From JAKACA01 sp050010115 (GTDB taxonomy: Bacteria > Actinomycetota > Acidimicrobiia > Acidimicrobiales > Bog-793), in contig JBEKLQ010000041.1 of the NCBI GenBank assembly GCA_050010115.1, forward strand, positions 1 to 44,612: a DNA stretch of 44,612 nucleotides, read 5' to 3'. Shown here piece by piece: positions 32,297-39,854 of this stretch; position 1 is the first letter of the stretch, and each line of letters begins with the position of its first letter. Below the pieces are notes generated by a model. It made no database searches, was not told the origin of the DNA, and was given only the letters and a program-made list of their open reading frames with translations. A program made the position numbers and the translations under genes.

Positions 32297-33738
32297 CGGC
32301 GGGGCAGCCTCGCGTGGGGCAGCCTCGCGTGGGACAGCACTGTCTCGAGCCACTCCGCCGGCGGGTGGGCGGCCGCCAGCACCCGCAGCCGGTCAGCCCG
32401 ATCGGAGCGCTCGTCCCCCGTCACTGCCAGCGCCTCGTGCAACGCCTCAGCCGTCTCGGCGATGTCGAACGGGTTAACGCCGAAGGCCTCGGTGTGCAGC
32501 TCGTCGTAAGCGCCCGCCCGCTCGGACAGCACGAGCATCCCGGAGCGTTCGTTCAGGACCGGCCCCTCCTTGGCAACAAGGTTCATGCCGTCTCGCACCG
32601 GATTCACGAGCAGCACGTCGTAGCGGCGAAGCGCCGCCACCGTGCTCGGGAAGTGGTCGTCGACGTCGAGCACGACGGGCTCGTACCCGGGCGTCGACCA
32701 GCGATCGTTGACGACCGCGGCGAGGTGCTCCACTTCGGAGCGGTACGCCAGGTACTCGGGAAGGCCCTCGCGGCTCGGGTAGGCGCGGATGACGTGGACC
32801 ACATCGCCACGCCACTCGGGATGCTCGGCGAGCAACGCGTCGTAGGCGAGCAGCCCCCGCAACAGGTTCTTCGAGAGCTCGACCCGATCGCTACGCAGCA
32901 ACAGGCGCCGGCCCGCCAGGCGTTCGACCAACGACCCGAGGCGCTCAGCACACTCGGGCGAGTCCGCAACCTCCCGAAGCCGCCCGAGGTCCGGGCCGAG
33001 CGGAGCGTAGAACGTGCCGACCTCCAACCCTGCGGCCGAGGCGCAGCGGCGGAACGCCTGTTCCCACTTGACGGAATGGAAACCGCACGCGCCATAGCCA
33101 GCCATCCCTGCCATCAGCTCGCCCGCCTCCCGATGGGGCAGCATCGCGAGCTCCTCGGGGCTGGCAAACGGCGTGTGGCTGAAATGCACCGTGCGGAGAT
33201 CGGGGCGATCGGCACCCAGCATCGAGCCCACGAGCGGCAGGTGGTAGTCGTTCACGAGCACGATGGCACCGTGAGCGGCCACCTCGACTACTGCATCCGC
33301 GAACGCCCGATTGTACGCCCGAAACCCGACCCATGCCTCCAACCACCGCCCATCGAACACGGGCCGGCGGGGGGCGTCGAAGAGCCCGTGATACACGAAC
33401 CACAGCGTGGCGTTGGCAATGACGTCGTAGGCGGCATCGAGGATCTCGGGCTCGACGTCCACGAGCTGGAGGAACAACCCGGCCTGGCCCGATGAGATCG
33501 GCCCACCAGCTGCGCCTTGGCGATCTGCGTCACTGAACGCCGCTGCCACCCACACCGCACCGGTAGTGCCACCAAGCGCGGCGGCGAGGCTCGGCACCAG
33601 CCCGCCACCGCCCGCTCGTGGCTGCAGCGAGCCGTCTGGCAGAGCAACGAGCGAGAACGGGCCCCGATTGGAGACGACCACCAGCTCCGCCGTGCCGCCC
33701 CGGTTGCCAGTCTGGCTCTGTTCGCCCCCTCCGCTCAC
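32293..33738 (-). CDS. otsA: Trehalose-6-phosphate synthase (GT20)
   Basis: 481-aa glycosyltransferase joining a nucleotide-glucose donor to glucose 6-phosphate. It has VVVSNRGPFSLV at the N-terminus (acceptor/donor loop), VNDYHLPLVGSML, TVHFSHTPFASPEELAMLP, and VNPVRDGMNLVAKEGP near the donor site. The usual RLDYTKG block is replaced by LRSDRVELSKNLLRG, a form I associate with actinobacterial relatives, so the exact acceptor is less certain. The GTG at 33738 overlaps the stop of the upstream gpgS-like gene in GTGA. Reading further upstream only gives a shadow of that gene. It converges with otsB through a shared CTAG. Confidence 0.85.
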   Translation of the reverse strand: MSGGGEQSQTGNRGGTAELVVVSNRGPFSLVALPDGSLQPRAGGGGLVPSLAAALGGTTGAVWVAAAFSDADRQGAAGGPISSGQAGLFLQLVDVEPEILDAAYDVIANATLWFVYHGLFDAPRRPVFDGRWLEAWVGFRAYNRAFADAVVEVAAHGAIVLVNDYHLPLVGSMLGADRPDLRTVHFSHTPFASPEELAMLPHREAGELMAGMAGYGACGFHSVKWEQAFRRCASAAGLEVGTFYAPLGPDLGRLREVADSPECAERLGSLVERLAGRRLLLRSDRVELSKNLLRGLLAYDALLAEHPEWRGDVVHVIRAYPSREGLPEYLAYRSEVEHLAAVVNDRWSTPGYEPVVLDVDDHFPSTVAALRRYDVLLVNPVRDGMNLVAKEGPVLNERSGMLVLSERAGAYDELHTEAFGVNPFDIAETAEALHEALAVTGDERSDRADRLRVLAAAHPPAEWLETVLSHARLPHARLPRR

Positions 33739-34522
33739 CCGAACGTCCCCGCTCGGGCGAGGGCCGCGCTGATCACTTCGCGTGCTTGCGGGCCGAGCTC
33801 GGCGAGTGGCCGGTTGCGATGGCGGCGCTCGCCGAGGTCGACTTGGGCGATGGCGGCGAGACCCCACCGCTGCCAAACGTCGATCAGGAGCCCGATCTCG
33901 ACTCCGTAACCGCCGGCGAGCTCGATCGAATCGAGGACGTCCGCTCTGAGCGCTGTCTCGCCGGCAAGTGGTTGGGCCACGGTCGCCAGGTCGGGGAACA
34001 GCAGGGAGAGCAAGGGTTTGGCCACGAGCTCCGTGACGCGCCCCCCGCCGACGGGCTCGCTCCCGAGCGGCCGGGCATAGCAGCCCTTCACGATTCGTGG
34101 GCCGCGGTCATTCCGGTCGTTTCGCTGGGGTCGCTCGCCTCGCTCCCCAAGCAGCGGGCCTAGCAGTCCGGTGACGAAGTGGGCGCTGAAGTTCTCGACA
34201 TCGCCGTCGAGGTAGACCACGTAGTCCGCTCTCCCTCGCGCCAGCCGCATCGCCTCGCCCTTGCCCACCCCGGGGCCTCGTACCACCACGGCGCCTTGTC
34301 GATGGGCTTCCGATCCCGTCCCATCCGACGAGCCGTCGTCGATCACGAGGATCTCGTCGACAAGGCCGTGGAGCCGATGGTCCGCACCTCGTCACGGGCC
34401 GGGATGCAGACCGTTATGCGCGCCGTACCCTTCGCAGCGACAAGGTCCTCAACGCGCCACTCACCATGGTGATGCGTCTCGATGGACGGGGCGAGAGCGG
34501 GGGCGACGTCGATAACTTCCAT
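33735..34522 (-). pseudogene. gpgS: Glucosyl-3-phosphoglycerate synthase-like gene, frame-disrupted
   Basis: GT2/GT81-type glycosyltransferase in two frames. The N-terminal part from ATG 34522 reads EWRVEDLVAAKGTARITVCIPARDEVRTIG, then runs to a stop. The rest, in another frame, starts LVDEILVIDDGSSDGTG and includes YVVYLDGDVENFSAHFVTGLL (the DGD metal site), VKGCYARPL, GGGRVTELVAKPLLSLLFP and GGYGVEIGLLIDVW. In GpgS proteins about a dozen residues separate TIG from LVDE; here only about eight bases remain. A deletion of roughly 28 bp plus frame loss fits better than a single-base error. The second part ends in a GTGA overlap with otsA. If intact it would make the precursor of glucosylglycerate or methylglucose polysaccharide. 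Confidence 0.7.
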
Positions 34523-34678
34523 GGCGGTCGCCACGTTACGGCCTAAGCCAGCGGGCAGTCGCACAGCCTGGGGTTGCCGGCCGGCGCTCGGTGGCTCGGG
34601 CCGGGGCCGGCGCGCCCAGGGCGCCGGACCGACGGCGCCGGCCGCCATCCCGACGTGCAAGCACCCGCGATCGCCGCC

Positions 34679-34684
34679 TACACT
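34679..34684 (+). promoter_or_regulatory. Possible -10 box of the riboswitch promoter
   Basis: TACACT lies just before the riboswitch P1 helix, so initiation near 34691 would begin the RNA at P1. The -35 region (GTGCAA, 34655-34660, spacing 18) is poor. Confidence 0.4.
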
Positions 34685-34690
34685 GTCGCC

Positions 34691-34801
34691 CATCATCCAG
34701 AGCGGCTGAGGGACGGGCCCGTTGACGCCGCGGCAACCAGTTTCGACCCGGACGGCAACGTCCGTCGGTCGGACCAGGTGCCAATGCCCGAGCGATGAGG
34801 A
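34691..34801 (+). promoter_or_regulatory. SAM riboswitch (SAM-I / SAM-I-IV type)
   Basis: All core elements of the S-box aptamer can be traced. P1 is TCATC (34693-34697) with GATGA (34794-34798). P2 is GCGGC (34702-34706) with GCCGC (34727-34731), enclosing the kink-turn and pseudoknot strand TGAGGGACGGGCCCGTTGAC. The invariant GGCAACC is at 34732-34738. P3 is CGGACG-GCAA-CGTCCG within 34749-34764. The P4 side reads GGTGCCAATGCC. The P1 3' strand abuts AGGAGG, the ribosome site of the next gene. Ligand binding therefore probably blocks translation; no intrinsic terminator is seen. SAM control places the downstream genes in methionine or sulfur metabolism. Confidence 0.85.
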
Positions 34802-34811
34802 GGCATTTTTC

Positions 34812-36068
34812 GTGAGCTTCGTCCGTGGTCTTTCGTGTCGGGAGTGCGGCCGCGCCTACCCGGCGGAGGCATTGCATGTCTGTGAGTGGTGCTTCGGGCC
34901 GCTCGAGGTCACCTACGACCACGACGCCATGCGGGAGGTCCTCACCCGTCAGCGCATTGCCAGTGGGCCACGCAACCTCTGGCGTTACGCCGACCTGCTC
35001 CCCGTCGACACCCATGAGCCGCCGGGGCTCGGGGCGGGTTTCACGCCCCTGGTGAATGCGGAGCGGCTCGGGGCCGAGCTGGGCATCAGCGAGCTCTATC
35101 TGAAGGACGACACCCGCAACCCGACCGGCTCGTTCAAGGACCGTGTCGTATCGGTGGCGCTGACGAAAGCACGAGAGCTCGGGTTCCGGGTCGCCGCCTG
35201 CGCCTCCACGGGCAACCTCGCCAACTCGGTCGCTGCTCACGCCGCTCGCCTCGGTATGGAGTCCGTCGTGCTGATCCCGCACGACCTCGAAGCGGTCAAG
35301 GTCCTCACGACGGCCGTGTTCGGGGGCCGGCTGCTCCCGATCGACGGCAACTACGACGACGTCAACCGTCTCTGCTCCGAGCTTGCCGACGAGTACCCGG
35401 AGTGGGCGTTCGTCAACGTCAACCTGCGGCCGTACTACTCGGAAGGCTCGAAGACGCTCGCCTTCGAGGTCGCCGAGCAGCTCGGCTGGGAGCTCCCCGA
35501 TCACGTGGTCGTGCCGATCGCGTCGGGGTCGCAGTTGACGAAGATCGACAAGGGTTTCTCAGAGCTGGTGGCCACGGGACTGGTCGATGCCGGCGTGCGG
35601 GGCGTGCGGGTCTCGGGGGCTCAAGCGGCCGGGTGCTCGCCCGTCGCCACGGCCTTCGCTTCAGGAGCCGAGGACGTGCGGCCCGTCAAGCCGTCGACCA
35701 TCGCGAAGTCGCTCGCGATCGGCAACCCGGCAGACGGTGGCTACGCCCTCGACGTCGTGCGCCGGACCGGCGGTGCCGTCGGATCGGTGACCGATGACGA
35801 GATCGTCGACGGCATCCGCCTTCTGGCCAGGACTGAGGGGATATTCGCCGAGACCGCCGGCGGGGTCACCGTCGCCACGCTCGTCAAGCTCGTCGACTCG
35901 GGAGTCGTCAAGCGCGACGAGCGGGTCGTGGTGTACGTGACCGGCAGTGGTCTCAAGACCGTCGAAGCCCTCGTGGGGCGTGTCTCCGTCGCCGAGCCCA
36001 TCGGTGCCACGCTCGACGACGTCGCGCGGGCGCTCAATGCAGACTTCGTCACGAAGGCGGTGGCGTGA
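34812..36068 (+). CDS. thrC: Threonine-synthase-fold PLP enzyme, possible carrier-dependent homocysteine synthase
   Basis: 418-aa fold-type II PLP enzyme. An N-terminal zinc ribbon has CX2C pairs at Cys9/12 and Cys24/27. The PLP lysine is Lys109 in NPTGSFKDR, with ACASTGNLANSVAAHAA, PIASGSQLTKIDKG and ETAGGVTVATL following. By sequence it is a threonine synthase (O-phosphohomoserine to threonine). Context argues for more: a SAM riboswitch controls it, and its stop overlaps the start of a CysO-like sulfur carrier. A role making homocysteine (or cysteine) from a phosphorylated acceptor and carrier thiocarboxylate is inferred. The GTG at 34812 lies 10 bases after GAGGAGG. Confidence 0.85.
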   Translation: MSFVRGLSCRECGRAYPAEALHVCEWCFGPLEVTYDHDAMREVLTRQRIASGPRNLWRYADLLPVDTHEPPGLGAGFTPLVNAERLGAELGISELYLKDDTRNPTGSFKDRVVSVALTKARELGFRVAACASTGNLANSVAAHAARLGMESVVLIPHDLEAVKVLTTAVFGGRLLPIDGNYDDVNRLCSELADEYPEWAFVNVNLRPYYSEGSKTLAFEVAEQLGWELPDHVVVPIASGSQLTKIDKGFSELVATGLVDAGVRGVRVSGAQAAGCSPVATAFASGAEDVRPVKPSTIAKSLAIGNPADGGYALDVVRRTGGAVGSVTDDEIVDGIRLLARTEGIFAETAGGVTVATLVKLVDSGVVKRDERVVVYVTGSGLKTVEALVGRVSVAEPIGATLDDVARALNADFVTKAVA

Positions 36069-36409
36069 TGCCCGCCGACGCCGCTGCTGCCGGCGAGGTG
36101 GGTGAGGCGAGTGAGGCCGGCGAGGTGGGTGACCGTAGCGTCACCGTTCGGGTGCCTGCCCAGCTCCGCTCCCTGACGGCCGGGAACCGGGAGGTCGCCA
36201 CGCCTGCGGGCACCGTGTTGAGTGTGATCGAGGCTCTCGAGGCCGCCCACCCGGGAATACAGGAGCGATTGCTCGACGAGGCCGGGACATTGCGGCGCTT
36301 CGTCAACTTGTTCGTCGCCGACGAGGACGTGCGCTTCCTCGACGGCCTGTCGACCAAGGTGGCGCCGGGCCAGACGGTGTCGATCGTGCCGGCAGTCGCC
36401 GGCGGCTGA
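36068..36409 (+). CDS. CysO-like ubiquitin-fold sulfur carrier (MoaD/ThiS family)
   Basis: 113-aa beta-grasp sulfur carrier ending in the diglycine tail PAVAGG, which is activated to a thiocarboxylate and donates sulfide. The segment LRRFVNLFVADEDVRFLDGLSTKV closely resembles CysO, the carrier used with CysM in Mycobacterium tuberculosis. The start ATG overlaps the preceding stop (TGATG). The first 19 residues are acidic, contain two copies of a 17-bp repeat (36089-36105 and 36116-36132) and are absent from CysO. GTG 36125 would give 94 aa, close to CysO's length. No CysM or Mec+ peptidase is adjacent, so the upstream PLP enzyme is the likely partner. Confidence 0.88.
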   Translation: MPADAAAAGEVGEASEAGEVGDRSVTVRVPAQLRSLTAGNREVATPAGTVLSVIEALEAAHPGIQERLLDEAGTLRRFVNLFVADEDVRFLDGLSTKVAPGQTVSIVPAVAGG

Positions 36410-36465
36410 CGAGGGTCTAACAGCCCCGGCGCCGACCGTCAGGGGCACGGTGGCACCGGTGAGTC

Positions 36466-36520
36466 GCGACGGTGTACGCGTTTTGTACGGACAGTCGGAA
36501 CAAAGCGCGTACACCGTCGC
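36466..36520. repeat. Long inverted repeat: 21-bp arms, 13-bp spacer
   Basis: The arms at 36466-36486 and 36500-36520 are complementary at 20 of 21 positions (core GGTGTACGCG...CGCGTACACC). It lies between the convergent cysO-like and MFS genes, so it is a plausible bidirectional terminator. Its length, moderate GC and lack of T-runs are also compatible with a repetitive palindromic element. Confidence 0.75.
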
Positions 36521-36529
36521 CGGCGAAGC

Positions 36530-37852
36530 TCAGGCCGGGGGGCTCGACGGATCGTCTCTGCCGGCGCCGGCGGCGGGGGTTGCACCGGCGGTGGGCGTTG
36601 CACCGGCGGTGGGCGTTGCGCCGGCGGTGGGGGTTGCGCCGGCGGTGGCGCCGGCGGTGGCGGCCACCCGCCGGCGAAAGCGACCATCGGTCAGGGACAG
36701 CAGAAATGCCAGCGCACCGATGGCGGTACCGAACGCCGCCACTCCGTCCCAGCCGAAGTGCCCGAAGCACAGGGCGGATCCCACCGAGCCGAGTGTGCCG
36801 CCCGTGAAGTAGCAGGTCATGTACGCGGAGTTGACCCGGTTGCGGGCCTCGCCGGCGAGAGCGTAAATCTCGCTCTGGTTCGTGACGTGAATCCCCTGGC
36901 AGCCGACGTCCAGGAGCACGATTGCCACGATCAGCACGGCCAATTGGCGCGGAGCGACCAGCAGCATGACGAAGGCCGCCATCATGGCGAACGACGTGGC
37001 GACGGTCATCGCCTGCTGGCGGCCGGCGTCGGCCATCCGCCCGGCCAGCGACGCCATCAACGCACCGGCCGCGCCCACGAGGCCGAACAAGCCGATCGTC
37101 CCGGCACCGTAGCGATACGGCGCTCCCGAGAGCAAGAACGCCAGGCTTGTCCAGAGGACCGAGAACGCGGCGAACGACAGCCCCCCGTAGAGGGCACGGC
37201 GCCGCAGCACCGGCTCCCGGCGAAAGATCCGCACGACGGACGCCAGCACTTTCGGGTACGAGAGCTCCACCACAGCGCGGGAGGTCGGCAACGTCAAGCC
37301 CAGCACGACCGCAAGCATCACCATGAGCCCCGCGGCACAGAGGTAGACGACCCTCCACGAGGAGGCGGCGGCAATGTAGCCGGATGCGGTCCGGGCCAGA
37401 AGGATCCCGAGCAGCAGGCCGCTCATCACCGTACCGACGACCTTGCCGCGTTCGGCCTCGTTGGCGAGCGAGGCGGTGTAGGCCACGAGCAGTTGAGCGA
37501 CCACCGACGTCGCCCCGACGATCGCAGCAGCACCGAAGAGAGCCGCCAGGTTCGGCGCTGCCGCCTCGCCTGCCAACCCTCCTGAGGTGATGAGCGACAT
37601 CACGATGACGAGGCGCCGGCGCTCGAGGAGATCCCCGAGGGGCACCAGCAGCATCAGGCCCAGCACGTAGCCCACCTGCGAGGCGGTGACGATGAGGCCC
37701 GCCTCACCACTCGCGAGGTGAAGCGAGTGCCCGATCGTCGCCAGCAGCGGCTGCGCGTAGTAATTCGTCGCGACTGCGACGCCCGTGGAGACGGCGAGCA
37801 GGAGTACGAGGCGGCGGGACAGCACCGTCGGTTGTCCAGCTGAAGTCGACAT
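36530..37852 (-). CDS. MFS transporter with repeat-encoded C-terminal tail
   Basis: 440-aa, 12-helix major facilitator protein similar to sugar-efflux/YdeR-type permeases. The loop motif reads LVPLGDLLERRRLVIVMSL and the second-half equivalent LAGRMADAGRQQAM; helix segments such as GVAVATNYYAQPLLATIG and MSGLLLGILLARTASGYIAA follow. After the last helix and RFRRRVAA, the C-terminus is a TAGATP-type repeat from four 18-bp units (36578-36649). ATG 37852 (MSTSAGQPTV) is preferred; a longer frame to 38011 is arginine/proline-rich shadow. The substrate is unknown. It converges with the sulfur carrier gene and is divergent from groEL. Confidence 0.87.
   Translation of the reverse strand: MSTSAGQPTVLSRRLVLLLAVSTGVAVATNYYAQPLLATIGHSLHLASGEAGLIVTASQVGYVLGLMLLVPLGDLLERRRLVIVMSLITSGGLAGEAAAPNLAALFGAAAIVGATSVVAQLLVAYTASLANEAERGKVVGTVMSGLLLGILLARTASGYIAAASSWRVVYLCAAGLMVMLAVVLGLTLPTSRAVVELSYPKVLASVVRIFRREPVLRRRALYGGLSFAAFSVLWTSLAFLLSGAPYRYGAGTIGLFGLVGAAGALMASLAGRMADAGRQQAMTVATSFAMMAAFVMLLVAPRQLAVLIVAIVLLDVGCQGIHVTNQSEIYALAGEARNRVNSAYMTCYFTGGTLGSVGSALCFGHFGWDGVAAFGTAIGALAFLLSLTDGRFRRRVAATAGATAGATPTAGATPTAGATPTAGATPAAGAGRDDPSSPPA
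36578..36649. repeat. 18-bp in-frame tandem repeat, four copies
   Basis: Four near-identical 18-bp units encode the TAGATP repeats of the MFS C-terminal tail. Being a multiple of three, copy-number change would not break the gene. Confidence 0.8.
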
Positions 37853-38024
37853 CGCTGATCCAAGGTAGGGCGACGAGAGGCGACTGGCGGCGACGGGCGG
37901 CCCCGGGCGGTGACGGGCGGCGACGGGCGGCCGGGATGTGAGCCCCCAGGCAAGCGCCGGGCGGGCACGGAGCAAGCGCCGAACCGGCGCCCAGCCGCTG
38001 CCGAATGCCACCGGGCGGGCAGGG

Positions 38025-38051
38025 GTAGCACTCGCCTAGCGAGAGTGCTAA
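38025..38051 (+). promoter_or_regulatory. CIRCE operator 1 (HrcA site)
   Basis: TAGCACTC-N9-GAGTGCTA, with arms matching the CIRCE consensus, lies upstream of groEL. It binds the HrcA repressor in other bacteria; hrcA is not in this window. Confidence 0.9.
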
Positions 38052-38052
38052 T

Positions 38053-38079
38053 CTGGCACTCGATCGATGAGAGTGCCAA
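38053..38079 (+). promoter_or_regulatory. CIRCE-like operator 2
   Basis: TGGCACTC-N9-GAGTGCCA begins two bases after the first element's end. The arms are perfectly complementary with one compensated change from the consensus in each arm, so it is probably a second HrcA site. Confidence 0.85.
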
Positions 38080-38119
38080 CGCTCGAGCGTGAAACTCGGG
38101 CAAAAGGGAGGACGTTGTA

Positions 38120-39742
38120 ATGCCGAAGTTGATCGCGTTCGATGAGCAGGCCCGTCGGGCGCTCGAAAAGGGTATGAACCAGCTGGTCGACGCTGTCAAG
38201 GTGACGCTCGGCCCGAAGGGCCGCAATGTCGTGCTCGAGAAGAAGTGGGGCGCGCCGACCATCACCAACGACGGTGTGTCGATCGCCAAGGAGATCGACC
38301 TCGAGGACCCGTACGAGCGCCTCGGTGCTGAGCTGGTCAAGGAAGTCGCCAAGAAGACCGACGACGTCGCCGGTGACGGCACCACGACGGCGACGGTGCT
38401 CGCCGGCGCCATGGTCCGCGAGGGCCTGCGCAACGTCGCAGCTGGCGCCAACCCGATGTCGATGAAGAAGGGCATCGAGGCCGCGGTCGAGACGGCTGTC
38501 GCGTCCATCCGGGACATTGCCAAGGACACGGACTCGAAGGACCAGATCGCCCAGGTCGCGGCGATCTCGTCGGCTGACACCGAGATCGGTGCCATGATCG
38601 CCGAGGCGATCGACAAGGTCGGCAAGGACGGCGTCATCACGGTCGAGGAGAGCCAGACCTTCGGTATGGACATGGAGCTCGTCGAAGGAATGCGTTTCGA
38701 CAAGGGCTACATCTCGCCGTACTTCGTCACCGACCCGGAGCGGATGGAAGCCACGCTCGAGGACCCGTACCTGCTCATCGTCGGCTCGAAGATCTCGGCT
38801 GTACGTGACCTGCTCCCGGTCCTCGAGAAGGTCATGGGCACCGGCAAGCCGCTCGTCATCCTCGCCGAGGACGTCGAGGGCGAGGCGCTGGCCACCCTGG
38901 TCGTCAACAAGATCCGCGGGACGTTCAAGAGCCTCGCCGTGAAGGCCCCTGGCTTCGGCGAGCGCCGCAAGGCAATGCTCCAGGACATCGCCATCCTGAC
39001 CAACGGCCAGGTCGTCACGGAAGAGGTGGGCCTGAAGCTCGAGAACGTCACCCTCGACCTGCTGGGCCGCGCCCGCAAGATCGTCGTGACGAAGGACGAG
39101 ACGACGATCGTCGAGGGTGCCGGCTCGGACGCCGACATCAAGGGCCGCATCAACCAGATCAAGACCGAGATCGAGAACACCGACTCGGACTACGACCGGG
39201 AGAAGCTGCAGGAGCGGCTCGCGAAGCTGTCCGGCGGTGTGGCGGTCATCAAGGTGGGCGCAGCGACCGAGGTGGAGCTCAAGGAGAAGAAGCACCGCAT
39301 CGAGGACGCCGTGTCGACGACCAAGGCCGCCATCGAAGAGGGTGTCGTCCCCGGTGGTGGCGTGGCCCTGCTCCGTGCGCAGCAGGCGATCCTCGACCAT
39401 GCCGAGAAGCTCGAAGGTGACGAGGCGACCGGCGCCCGCATCGTGGCCCGTGCCGTCGAGGAGCCGTTGAAGCAGATCGCCATCAACGCCGGCCTCGAAG
39501 GTGGAGTCGTCGTCGAGAAGGTGCGTGGCCTGAAGCTGGCCCACGGCCTCAACGCCGACACCGGGGAGTACGAGGACCTGTTCAAGGCTGGTGTCATCGA
39601 CGCTGCCAAGGTCACGCGCTCGGCGCTGCAGAACGCAGCGTCGATCGCGGCGCTGTTCCTCACGACCGAAGCTGTGATCGTGGACAAGCCCGAAGAGTCC
39701 GCTCCGGCGATGCCGGGCGGTGGCGGGATGGAAGACTTCTGA
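38120..39742 (+). CDS. groEL: Chaperonin GroEL (Hsp60)
   Basis: 540-aa subunit of the tetradecameric chaperonin that folds proteins in the cytoplasm with GroES and ATP. Typical blocks are KVTLGPKGRNVVLEKKWG, AGDGTTTATVLAGAMV (ATP site), ISSADTEIG, EGMRFDKGYISPYFVTD, and VVPGGGVALLRA. It ends PGGGGMEDF, the GGM-type tail of housekeeping forms rather than a His-rich tail. GGGAGG precedes ATG 38120. No groES is adjacent, as is common for a second actinobacterial groEL. Two CIRCE operators upstream imply HrcA control, and a perfect 13-bp stem at 39789-39824 ends the unit. Confidence 0.97.
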   Translation: MPKLIAFDEQARRALEKGMNQLVDAVKVTLGPKGRNVVLEKKWGAPTITNDGVSIAKEIDLEDPYERLGAELVKEVAKKTDDVAGDGTTTATVLAGAMVREGLRNVAAGANPMSMKKGIEAAVETAVASIRDIAKDTDSKDQIAQVAAISSADTEIGAMIAEAIDKVGKDGVITVEESQTFGMDMELVEGMRFDKGYISPYFVTDPERMEATLEDPYLLIVGSKISAVRDLLPVLEKVMGTGKPLVILAEDVEGEALATLVVNKIRGTFKSLAVKAPGFGERRKAMLQDIAILTNGQVVTEEVGLKLENVTLDLLGRARKIVVTKDETTIVEGAGSDADIKGRINQIKTEIENTDSDYDREKLQERLAKLSGGVAVIKVGAATEVELKEKKHRIEDAVSTTKAAIEEGVVPGGGVALLRAQQAILDHAEKLEGDEATGARIVARAVEEPLKQIAINAGLEGGVVVEKVRGLKLAHGLNADTGEYEDLFKAGVIDAAKVTRSALQNAASIAALFLTTEAVIVDKPEESAPAMPGGGGMEDF

Positions 39743-39788
39743 TCCCAGTTCGGCGCCGATCTGGGCGCTGACCAGCCGTCCAATTCGT

Positions 39789-39824
39789 GCGACAAGAGGG
39801 GTGCTCCGGCGCCCCTCTTGTCGC
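39789..39824 (+). terminator. groEL terminator hairpin
   Basis: A perfect 13-bp stem GCGACAAGAGGGG / CCCCTCTTGTCGC with a 10-base loop starts 46 bp after the groEL stop. There is no T-run. It is only 30 bp ahead of the next gene. Confidence 0.75.
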
Positions 39825-39854
39825 GTCCGCGCCCAGTGTTCCTAGACTGCCGGC

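Noticed and set aside
31106..32353. Minus-strand frame with a GKPPT repeat across otsB
   Set aside because: It is antisense to otsB and DUF3263; the GKPPT array is only the reverse reading of the 15-bp intergenic repeat.
34722..34811. Earlier in-frame start for the threonine-synthase-like gene
   Set aside because: It would translate the riboswitch core; GTG 34812 has a good ribosome site and begins the family sequence.
36417..37358. Minus-strand frame inside the MFS gene in another phase
   Set aside because: Arg/Gly-rich translation with no membrane segments, while the overlapping frame is a clear 12-helix transporter.
38048..39544. Long open frame on the strand opposite groEL
   Set aside because: It is an antisense shadow of strongly biased groEL codons; its Asp/Leu-rich translation has no family character.
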